Source: Paraflavitalea soli
Lineage (GTDB): Bacteria > Bacteroidota > Bacteroidia > Chitinophagales > Chitinophagaceae
Assembly (NCBI RefSeq): GCF_003555545.1
Contig: NZ_CP032157.1
Span: 3,290,546 to 3,354,545, forward strand
Reading direction: 5' to 3'
Length of the DNA: 64,000 nucleotides
Position numbers and translations under genes: made by a program. This document shows positions 25,491 to 32,195 of the stretch, piece after piece; the first letter of the stretch is position 1, and the number at the start of each line of letters is the position of its first letter. The notes under the pieces are model-generated. The model did no database searches. It was not told the DNA's origin and was given only the letters and a program-made list of their open reading frames with translations.

Positions 25491-25861
25491 TTGCCGGACT
25501 GTTTGGTACCAAACTTTTTTACAATGTCCACTCCCAGCTCCTTACCGGCATTTTCAAGTAACATTTCCCAGGCTGCTACTTTGAGATTGGCCTGTTGTAA
25601 TTGCTTTCTGAGTTCTTCTACTTCACTGGTTGTGGCAGGCTGCTGCGATTGTTGTGTCGGCTGGACAGGTGGTATTTCTCCCGTGGGATAGTTTGCCTTA
25701 TACCATTTTACAAAATGCCGGACTGTACTTGGACCAGGAAGACCATACTTGATAGCCAATTTCATATAGCCCAGATCACTACTTAGATACTCACGGGCTA
25801 CTGCGATCTTGAGGATGTTGTCATGGACAGGATCCCGACCGCCCTTGTTGTTTGAACTCAT
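25487..25861 (-). CDS. IS3-family transposase OrfA (124 aa)
   Basis: Helix-turn-helix DNA-binding half of the IS3 transposase: AREYLSSDLGYMKLAIKYGLPGPSTVRHFVKWYK (about 23-56), a Pro/Gln linker, then a leucine-zipper-like EELRKQLQQANLKVAAWEMLLENAGKELG used for dimerisation. Ends with a TGA that overlaps OrfB. The slippery A AAA AAG sits in frame 0 as the codons AAA AAG near its 3' end. Confidence 0.92.
   Translation of the reverse strand: MSSNNKGGRDPVHDNILKIAVAREYLSSDLGYMKLAIKYGLPGPSTVRHFVKWYKANYPTGEIPPVQPTQQSQQPATTSEVEELRKQLQQANLKVAAWEMLLENAGKELGVDIVKKFGTKQSGK
25501..25520 (-). promoter_or_regulatory. Programmed -1 frameshift signal of IS3 element
   Basis: On the minus strand the heptamer AAAAAAG (25514-25520) is read as A AAA AAG and is followed by the 14-bp palindrome GTTTGGTACCAAAC (25501-25514) that can fold as a stimulatory stem. 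After the shift the frame reads V-W-Y-Q-T-V-R-Q into OrfB without a stop. Confidence 0.8.
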
Positions 25862-26095
25862 AATGGGTAAATTTAGGTTTCTGTATACTTACTACCCATT
25901 TATGTAAGGAGATTTCAGGAACGAGACATGTAGAATGTAGAATTACTCCGTGCTTTGATTTTTCCTTTCTGTTGTTTTCTTTGGTTCTCTTTATCCCGTT
26001 CTACCTTTTTCTGATTCCTCTTTCGGTATCAACACTTCACAAACTTACTATAACGGCCAGGCTATTTCCAAATGTGTTGTTGTATAAATCGTCAT

Positions 26096-26156
26096 TTTTG
26101 TAATTTTTGTAAAAAATCGACGCACATTACGTCGATTTTTTACAAAAATTACAAAA
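26096..26156. repeat. Perfect 27-bp inverted repeat with 7-nt loop
   Basis: Arms 26096-26122 and 26130-26156 are exact reverse complements (inner ends AAAATCGACG / CGTCGATTTT), with loop CACATTA. AT-rich outside, GC at the tip. It could be a bidirectional terminator, a MITE-like remnant or a structured RNA. Confidence 0.8.
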
Positions 26157-26296
26157 TATACCATGGGGTATTGGAAAGGGGTATCTGGGTGTTGTATGTT
26201 TGTGTTGAACAGTTACCAAAGCAATTGACCATGTGGACGAGGCCTCTAAGCATGGTTGATGGAACTAAGTGTTGTGCAACACTGAAAGCAAGCTTC

Positions 26297-26359
26297 GAGC
26301 TACGAGCTCCCGCTATGGCGGGACAAGTTATGAGCTGCGAGCGCCCGCTGTGGCGGGAC
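26297..26359 (+). repeat. Two 28-bp direct repeats each containing a CCCGC/GCGGG hairpin
   Basis: Copies at 26297-26324 and 26332-26359, 25 of 28 identical, 35-bp period, each with a small stem CCCGCTATGGCGGG type. A degenerate third piece (GGCTACGAGCGG) follows near 26377. It looks like a dispersed intergenic repeat of the genome. Confidence 0.65.
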
Positions 26360-26599
26360 TGGTTTTTTAGCTGTTGGCTACGAGCGGTTGGGTTTTAGCA
26401 GTAGCTTTTACAATTTCAGTTCTTTGCTATTTGCTTCTTGCAGATAGCTACCGGCTGAGGGCTATTGCCACTGGTTTTCGTTTTTATGGCTGTGATCTAT
26501 GAAGGCCTGGTGCGCCAGCCACCAGACTATACGACAAGGGTCCGGATGCAGTGGAAAATGGAAGGCAGGATTTGGCCGGGATGAGGAGCCACGATTTAA

Positions 26600-26745
26600 A
26601 AGTCGAAGCTGTTAGGGTCTAACGGTTGTGTAGTTTATTTTTAAACATCTAAATGAATGATAAGTACAGGGGAGTATGTAATCACCTGTATTGATCTGAT
26701 GTTTATATGCCATGGCCCCGTTCGTGAGAGCGGGGCCATTTTTGT
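26600..26745 (+). ncRNA. Possible small RNA ending in a strong terminator
   Basis: No protein-coding gene precedes the plus-strand terminator at 26712, so an untranslated transcript could end there. The start is not defined; AGTTTATTTTTAAACAT near 26632 is a small palindrome. Speculative. Confidence 0.25.
26712..26744 (+). terminator. Orphan rho-independent terminator
   Basis: Perfect stem ATGGCCCCG (26712-26720) / CGGGGCCAT (26731-26739), followed by TTTTTG on the plus strand. On the minus strand there is no T-run, so it does not serve the methyltransferase gene well. Confidence 0.75.
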
Positions 26746-26795
26746 ATCTGAACAGGATTGTCCTTTACTAAAATAACTATACGGGTATGCCTGCT

Positions 26796-27887
26796 TTATT
26801 TGGCATAGGTAAGCCCTGCTATCCGCTTACCCGTCATACCTTTGTGTTGGATGAGCACTTTAAACCGCATGCCCATATCCAATAACAAGGTCCGCGTAAG
26901 CAGTGCCTCCTGCCATATCGCTTTTAGCTTGTCCTGCCCGGCAGCAAGCGTTTTCCGTAAACAATCCTTAAAGTCCAGGCCCAGCAGAAAAGTGGCCTGG
27001 TTGATCAACTCTGCACTGGTCAACCCGCTTTTACTCCCCCAATGGCTCAAGGCAGAGAAATTAACATGTGTAGTAATATCCTGCAACCCAATGGCCTGGT
27101 AAGGGTCATCATTGATCTGATGCTGGTGATAACAAAGCAAAGTCCCGTTGCGCCGGCACGCACGGTAAAGCTCTTCCGAAGAATACCCATAATCTATCGT
27201 GATCACATACCCCTTTTCTAAATTTGTTCCAATGGCTTTCATCCATTCAGTGGCTTCCAGGTTTACTTCCGTTTGAAAGTCGCGCGGCAACTGTATTCCC
27301 AACTCTGCAAAGTAATTCGTAAGTGATTCATCAGCCGGCCTCAATATTTCCACAAATCCCTCCGTGAAATCCAGGAACACTTCCTGCAACACATCCTGCA
27401 TGACTACGCGGTGAACGGCAAAGTTATCGACCAGCTCATTGGAAATAACACAACCAGTAAATCCACCAATAGCCTCAATGGCATCAAACCACTCCACTTT
27501 ACCCCCCAGGTGGCGCTGTTGACGCTCCCGCATCCCTGCACTTTTTTCAATGATGCAATACCGCAGCCCGTCCAGGTGCTTACAGGCTGATCCCAGAAAG
27601 TTGAGTATATCATAACATAAATACCCCTCGCCTGCCCCATACTCCACAATAGTAAAATCTTTGCTGCCCGACTGCTGCCACATTTCCTGTAGTTGCTTGC
27701 CCAACACCATACCCATCACAGGGCCCAGGTGAGGACTGGTAACATAATCTCCCTGCTTTCCGATCTTCGTACGTGTGGAAGTATAATAACCAAGTACAGG
27801 GTGATAAAGGGCCATTTCCATATAATCATGAAAGGAAATAGGCCCTTCCCGTTTGATACGTTCAACGATCATATTTGCCAGGTCCAT
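26796..27887 (-). CDS. MidA/NDUFAF7-type SAM-dependent methyltransferase (363 aa)
   Basis: Protein arginine methyltransferase-like family (COG1565). The start MDLANMIVERIKREGPISFHDYMEMALYHPVLGYYTS gives the family's conserved N-terminus; the frame stays open to 28406, but that extension overlaps the whole TfoX gene and is not protein-like. SAM motif I is VEYGAGEGYLCYDIL. Later conserved segments are CVISNELVDNFAVHRVV, DYGYSSEEL, GTLLCYHQHQINDDPY and DITTHVNFSALSHWG. In eukaryotes the homologue methylates a complex I subunit; the bacterial role is not settled. Divergent from the TfoX-N gene. Confidence 0.9.
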   Translation of the reverse strand: MDLANMIVERIKREGPISFHDYMEMALYHPVLGYYTSTRTKIGKQGDYVTSPHLGPVMGMVLGKQLQEMWQQSGSKDFTIVEYGAGEGYLCYDILNFLGSACKHLDGLRYCIIEKSAGMRERQQRHLGGKVEWFDAIEAIGGFTGCVISNELVDNFAVHRVVMQDVLQEVFLDFTEGFVEILRPADESLTNYFAELGIQLPRDFQTEVNLEATEWMKAIGTNLEKGYVITIDYGYSSEELYRACRRNGTLLCYHQHQINDDPYQAIGLQDITTHVNFSALSHWGSKSGLTSAELINQATFLLGLDFKDCLRKTLAAGQDKLKAIWQEALLTRTLLLDMGMRFKVLIQHKGMTGKRIAGLTYAK

Positions 27888-28019
27888 GTACTGCGCAACA
27901 AAAAGGACATGCCTTCCACCGGGTGGTAGAAGTCTAACCCCTACGGGGTATTTATTGCCCAGCCAACTATAATTTTCTATTTTTATTGGCCAATAATTCA
28001 TCATCCCAATCAATCTTGT

Positions 28020-28367
28020 ATGTCCTACAACGAACAACTTGCCGACCGGGTAAGAGAACTCATCGCCGCCACGGAAAACAAAATAGAAGAGAAGAAAATG
28101 TTTGGCGGACTCTGCTTTATGGTCAACGATAAAATGCTGGCTGGTATAGAAGAGGAACGGATGATGTTGCGTATTGGTCCTGACGGCTATGAAGAAGCCC
28201 TGGAAAAAGAAGGCTGTACACCCATGGATTTTACGGGCAAAGTGATGAAAGGCTATGTATTTGTAGACCTTGATGTATTGGCCACCAATAAACAACTCTC
28301 CTGGTGGATCAGCAAAGCATTGGCCTATAACAAAATAGCCAAGGCCTCCAAAAAGAAAAAGAAGTAA
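28020..28367 (+). CDS. TfoX/Sxy N-terminal domain protein (115 aa)
   Basis: Single TfoX_N domain: LADRVRELIAATENKIEEKKMFGGLCFMVNDKMLAGI (6-42), then MLRIGPDGYEEALEKEG and GYVFVDLDVLATNKQLSWWISKALAYN, ending in a Lys-rich tail. It lacks the C-terminal domain of the competence regulator Sxy. Such short proteins are common in Bacteroidetes and have no proven role in competence. Start at the ATG with MSYNEQL. Confidence 0.88.
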   Translation: MSYNEQLADRVRELIAATENKIEEKKMFGGLCFMVNDKMLAGIEEERMMLRIGPDGYEEALEKEGCTPMDFTGKVMKGYVFVDLDVLATNKQLSWWISKALAYNKIAKASKKKKK

Positions 28368-28396
28368 CCTGCTGTCCTCATTCCGCAAGAATCGGG

Positions 28397-28427
28397 TTTC
28401 CGGCACAGTCTGCGCCCGGTAGTTTTG
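28397..28427 (+). promoter_or_regulatory. Promoter of the 2OG oxygenase gene (possibly leaderless)
   Basis: TTTC at 28397-28400, 19-bp spacer, TAGTTTTG at 28420-28427. The ATG at 28433 would coincide with the expected transcription start. Confidence 0.6.
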
Positions 28428-28432
28428 TGTGC

Positions 28433-29146
28433 ATGGAAAATATCATCAGCAGGATATTGGCACAAGACTGGTCGGCCGCCGAAAATGATCTGCATATCAA
28501 TGGTTACACTTTGTTACGAAGTGTTTTGAATGAGAACGAATGCAACAGCCTGGTGGCGCAATACCAGGAGCCCGGGTTGTACCGCAAAACCATCGTGATG
28601 GAACGCTACCGCTTTGGCCTGGGAGAATACAAGTATTTCAAATATCCGCTGCCCTCACTGATACAGGATATCCGGCAAACGATCTATACAAAGCTTACCG
28701 GCGTGGCCAATACCTGGATGAAAGTGCTGGGCATTGATCAGCAATACCCTCCCACCCTGGCTGGCTTACACCAGCTTTGTCACCAGCACCAGCAGGTCAA
28801 TCCTACGGTATTGATCCTGCAATACGGACAGGGCGGGCACAATACGCTGCACCAGGACCTATATGGTGATATATTCTTCCCCATTCAATTGGTGATGTTC
28901 CTCGATGAGCCTGGAAAAGATTATACCGGCGGCGAGTTTGTCATAACCCAGCAGGTGCCAAGGGCGCAATCCAAGGCCACGGTGCTCACGCCCCGCAAAG
29001 GCGACTTCCTGTTATTTACCACCAACTTCCGCCCCCAGAAAGGCAGCAAAGGCTATTACCGGGTGAACATGAAACATGGTGTAAGTGAAATACACAGCGG
29101 GCAGCGCCACACCCTGGGTATCATCTTTCATGATGCGCAGAGCTAA
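28433..29146 (+). CDS. 2-oxoglutarate/Fe(II)-dependent oxygenase, prolyl-hydroxylase-like (237 aa)
   Basis: Jelly-roll dioxygenase. Iron ligands His140 and Asp142 (TLHQDLYGDIFFP) and distal His215 (NMKHGVS); Arg225 (GQRHTLGIIFH) fits the 2-oxoglutarate contact. The N-terminal segment INGYTLLRSVLNENECNSLVAQY resembles P4H-type proteins. The ATG at 28433 was chosen over a GTG two codons earlier because the GTG lies inside the -7 box. Cytoplasmic; the substrate (protein prolyl, amino acid or nucleic acid) is unknown. Confidence 0.88.
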   Translation: MENIISRILAQDWSAAENDLHINGYTLLRSVLNENECNSLVAQYQEPGLYRKTIVMERYRFGLGEYKYFKYPLPSLIQDIRQTIYTKLTGVANTWMKVLGIDQQYPPTLAGLHQLCHQHQQVNPTVLILQYGQGGHNTLHQDLYGDIFFPIQLVMFLDEPGKDYTGGEFVITQQVPRAQSKATVLTPRKGDFLLFTTNFRPQKGSKGYYRVNMKHGVSEIHSGQRHTLGIIFHDAQS

Positions 29147-29192
29147 AGTAGCGGCTCATCCCGGTTTCCTTTCATTCATACATTATACCTAC

Positions 29193-29221
29193 TTGCCCTA
29201 GCGCGCCAACCGGTATCTTTA
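29193..29221 (+). promoter_or_regulatory. Promoter of the M13 peptidase gene
   Basis: TTG at 29193-29195, 18-bp spacer, TATCTTTA at 29214-29221 (one mismatch to TAnnTTTG). Confidence 0.5.
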
Positions 29222-29246
29222 GTCCTACCTAAAATCTCCTGTCAGT

Positions 29247-31280
29247 ATGAAATTACAAGTGTTGCTTCCGGCTGCTTTGCTCTGCGGCCTCATGGCCTGT
29301 CAAAACAATGACACCCCCGCTCCTGCCCCTGATGTGGTAGCCGCCAATATGGATACTACGGTAAAACCGGGTGATGATTTCTTCCTCTATGCCAATGGTG
29401 GCTGGATCAAACAGCATCCCATACCCGATGAAGAAACCCGGTGGGATATTGGCCAGCTGGTGAATGAAGAGATCTACAAAAGAGTACTTTCCATTAATGA
29501 GAAAGCAGTAGCCGATAGCAACACCGGCGGAGTCTCTAAAAAACTGGCCGATTTCTGGCTCAGCGCCATAGATACGGTATCCATAGAACAAGCCGGCATT
29601 CAACCCTTACAATCCGATCTGGATAAGGTCAATGCCATTACAGACGTTCCCTCCCTGCTTCAATTGATCGCCGGCTGGCAGGTAAAAGGTATTTCCCCGG
29701 CATTCAGCCAGTTCATTTACCAGGATAGCAAGAACAGTGAGCAGATGGCGCTTTATCTCTACCAGGGCGGCCTGGGCCTGCCCAACCGGGATTATTATTT
29801 CAATACGGATAGTACTACCACCAGCAAACGCAATGCGTATGTAAAGCATGTGGCCCGCATGATGGAATTGCTGGGTGATGATACCACCACGGCCGCCAAT
29901 AATGCCCGCACCATCATGAAGCTGGAAACAAGGCTGGCTAAAGTTTCACGCAAGCTTGAAGCCCTGCGTGATCCCTATGCCAACTACAATAAATTTGCGG
30001 TAACGGATATCAAGCGTCTGGCTCCATCTGTTGATTGGAAAACATGGGCCACCAATATTGGCGCCGGCTCGGTTGATTCTGTCATTATCGGACAACCGGA
30101 GTTTTTCAGAGAACTGGAAACAGCCCTTACAACTGTTCCGATCAAGGACTGGAAAGTATACCTGCGCTGGAACCTGATCAATGGCTCAGCCGACTATTTG
30201 AGCAAACCTTTTGTAGACCAGGATTTTGAATTTTATGCCAAAACCATGCGGGGCGCCAAGAAACAACGACCCCGTTGGAAAAGAGTACTCGATTCCGAAA
30301 AAGGCGCCATGGGCGAATTGGTAGGGCAATTGTTTGTGAAGGAATACTTCAATGAAACAGCTAAGAAGCGCTATTCAGATATGGTAGAGGCCATCCGCTC
30401 GGCCCTGAAAGACCGGATCAACAAGCTGGAATGGATGGGTGATAGCACCCGGGAGAAGGCCTTGCACAAACTGGCCACTATGAAAAAGAAAGTTGGCTAT
30501 CCCGATAAATGGAAAGATTTTTCTGCGATGAAGATAGGCCGTGGTCCTTATGTGCTCAACATGCAGCAGGCCAATGCCTGGTGGCACCAGTACACGGTCA
30601 ACAAACTGGGCAAACCGGTTGACCGCACAGAATGGGATATGCCACCGCAGGAATACAATGCCTATTACAATCCTTCCAACAATGAGATCGTATTGCCGGC
30701 TGGCATTTTTACGGTGCCCGGTTACCGCGACGAACAGTTGGACGATGCAGTGGTATATGGCTATGCTGCCGCCTCTACCATTGGCCATGAGATCACCCAC
30801 GGGTTTGATGATGAAGGCCGCCAGTTTGATGCCAATGGCAACCTGGTAAGCTGGTGGACGAAAGAGGATGAAGCCAAGTTCAACAAGCGGGCGCAGGTGA
30901 TGGTAAATCAGTTCAATGGGTATGTAGTAGTGGATACCTTACGGATCAATGGAAAAGCTACCCTTGGTGAGAACATTGCCGACCTGGGCGGTATCCTGCT
31001 GGGATGGGATGCCTTCCGCAAAACGGAGCAATACAAGAAGGGAGAAAAACTGGCTGGCTACACCCCTGCCCAGCGGTATTTTCTGGGTTATTCATTGGGC
31101 TGGCTGGGGCATGCCCGCAAGGAATTGCTGGCCAATCAACTGATGACAGATGTACACTCGCCGGCTCAGTATCGTGTGAATGGCCCTATGGCGGATGTGG
31201 ATGCTTTTTATGAAACATTCGATATAAAACCAGGCGATAAACTGTACCGTCCCGATAGCCTGCGGGTGAAGATCTGGTAA
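29247..31280 (+). CDS. M13 family zinc metallopeptidase (neprilysin-like), lipoprotein (677 aa)
   Basis: Lipoprotein signal with lipobox LMAC (Cys18), then a Pro/Ala-rich linker. N-terminal M13 lobe begins VKPGDDFFLYANGGWIKQHPIPDEETRWD. Zinc site HExxH at His514-Glu515-His518 (GHEITHGFDDEGRQFD); third ligand Glu575 in ENIADLGG; substrate motif NAYYNPSNNEIVLPAGI upstream. The length and the terminal YRPDSLRVKIW match full-length bacterial M13 enzymes (PepO-like). Lipidated, so anchored in the envelope and degrading oligopeptides. Monocistronic, with strong terminator. Confidence 0.95.
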   Translation: MKLQVLLPAALLCGLMACQNNDTPAPAPDVVAANMDTTVKPGDDFFLYANGGWIKQHPIPDEETRWDIGQLVNEEIYKRVLSINEKAVADSNTGGVSKKLADFWLSAIDTVSIEQAGIQPLQSDLDKVNAITDVPSLLQLIAGWQVKGISPAFSQFIYQDSKNSEQMALYLYQGGLGLPNRDYYFNTDSTTTSKRNAYVKHVARMMELLGDDTTTAANNARTIMKLETRLAKVSRKLEALRDPYANYNKFAVTDIKRLAPSVDWKTWATNIGAGSVDSVIIGQPEFFRELETALTTVPIKDWKVYLRWNLINGSADYLSKPFVDQDFEFYAKTMRGAKKQRPRWKRVLDSEKGAMGELVGQLFVKEYFNETAKKRYSDMVEAIRSALKDRINKLEWMGDSTREKALHKLATMKKKVGYPDKWKDFSAMKIGRGPYVLNMQQANAWWHQYTVNKLGKPVDRTEWDMPPQEYNAYYNPSNNEIVLPAGIFTVPGYRDEQLDDAVVYGYAAASTIGHEITHGFDDEGRQFDANGNLVSWWTKEDEAKFNKRAQVMVNQFNGYVVVDTLRINGKATLGENIADLGGILLGWDAFRKTEQYKKGEKLAGYTPAQRYFLGYSLGWLGHARKELLANQLMTDVHSPAQYRVNGPMADVDAFYETFDIKPGDKLYRPDSLRVKIW

Positions 31281-31321
31281 AGTCTGAACCAGGATCTATT
31301 GGATCCGGAGGATCTTAAGGG

Positions 31322-31368
31322 TGCCCGGGAAGGAGAAGAACATGGTCTCCTTTCCGGGCATTTGTTTG
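31322..31368 (+). terminator. Terminator after M13 peptidase
   Basis: 15-bp stem TGCCCGGGAAGGAGA / TCTCCTTTCCGGGCA with one G-T pair, followed by TTTGTTTG. Confidence 0.85.
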
Positions 31369-31449
31369 TTATGACAGCATTACAATGAAATACAAGTACC
31401 CTTCCGCACAGGGCCGGACGGCATACGCGCCAAGGAGGCGTAGATTACC

Positions 31450-32178
31450 TTATTTATACAAGTTTAATAAAGAATCAGGATAATTGATCTTGCAAACAGG
31501 ACGTAAATCCTTATTTAATGGTGTGGCATTCATGGCTGTTTCAAAATTATAATACCCTGGAATGCGCTCGCCGATTTTCCAGAAAGGCTGAGAAGTCCAA
31601 AAAGGTTCTTCGCATGGCAAGTAATACTTTTTGTTGGTTCTTTTTTCCATTTCCTTTCTATTTAAGAAAACCGAAGTATGAAACTCTTCAGCACTTTTCA
31701 GCCCCCCTCCACGGATACCCATAAATATTTCCCCCAGCTCGAAAAGGGTCCATGGCTTATTTAAAGAAGTTCGGTAGCCCATTACTGTATGAGAGTCATA
31801 CAGATGAGCGTTCATGTCATTTATCTTTTCATAAACAGTGTCAATATAATCTGTGCTATATTCAACATAAATAAAGGCTGTAAGCTTCAACCTGGCTGAA
31901 TCACAAAATATGTCGCCGACGTGCACTTTATAAAATCCATTTGCTGCATTACGTCTATTGTAATGACCAAACCAGCCATAACAACTGTCAATCCAGTTAT
32001 AAACTGTGTAACTTAAAAAGGTGCTATCCTTTTTATATTGACTTGTCGTTTTCGTCGCTAGTCTATAGGCATCACAGTTTAAAATATTGGGCTGCTTTCC
32101 CAAAGTGCAACTTTGGGTATTTAGAATATATAAAATAACAGATAGTTGCCTGAAATGTCTTAAAGAATACTTCATCAT
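31450..32178 (-). CDS. Putative lipoprotein (242 aa), candidate immunity protein for the RHS tail
   Basis: The N-terminus MMKYSLRHFRQLSVILYILNTQSC has a hydrophobic stretch followed by a lipobox-like TQSC, so it is probably exported and lipidated. The body is mixed alpha/beta, rich in Tyr and Trp (YNWIDSCYGWFGHYN, PFWTSQPFWKIGERIPGYYNFE), without a family I recognise. It starts 17 bp after the stop of the 3875-aa RHS gene, on the same strand, and shares the low-GC composition of that gene's 3' tip. In polymorphic toxin systems the gene right after the toxin tip usually encodes immunity; here that is inference from position, composition and an envelope location suited to a lipase-like toxin. 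Confidence 0.6.
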   Translation of the reverse strand: MMKYSLRHFRQLSVILYILNTQSCTLGKQPNILNCDAYRLATKTTSQYKKDSTFLSYTVYNWIDSCYGWFGHYNRRNAANGFYKVHVGDIFCDSARLKLTAFIYVEYSTDYIDTVYEKINDMNAHLYDSHTVMGYRTSLNKPWTLFELGEIFMGIRGGGLKSAEEFHTSVFLNRKEMEKRTNKKYYLPCEEPFWTSQPFWKIGERIPGYYNFETAMNATPLNKDLRPVCKINYPDSLLNLYK

Positions 32179-32195
32179 AGGGTAATAATAATTAT

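Larger units (their letters stand above)
24488..25928 (-). mobile_element. Complete IS3-family insertion sequence, 1441 bp
   Basis: Two overlapping transposase ORFs (25861 to 24579) lie inside imperfect terminal inverted repeats of about 25 bp: left end TGTCTTGTACTGAAAA, right end read inward TGTCTCGTTCCTGAAA, sharing CCTTACA further in. The element is flanked by a 3-bp direct repeat TGT (24485-24487 and 25929-25931), the usual IS3-family target duplication. Both ORFs are intact and a frameshift signal is present, so the copy looks functional. Confidence 0.88.
25929..26711. other. Repeat-rich stretch without a convincing gene
   Basis: The plus-strand ORF from 26072 (108 aa) contains both arms of the inverted repeat and the tandem repeats and has no protein-like composition. 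The stretch contains the 27-bp inverted repeat, the CCCGC/GCGGG repeats and the 5' part of a possible small RNA, each listed separately. Confidence 0.6.

Noticed and set aside
26072-26398. Plus-strand ORF of 108 aa
   Set aside because: It runs through a perfect 27-bp inverted repeat and the tandem CCCGC/GCGGG repeats; translated sequence has no protein-like features.
27888-28406. N-terminal extension of the methyltransferase frame
   Set aside because: It overlaps the whole TfoX-N gene on the other strand, and the conserved family N-terminus starts at the ATG at 27887.
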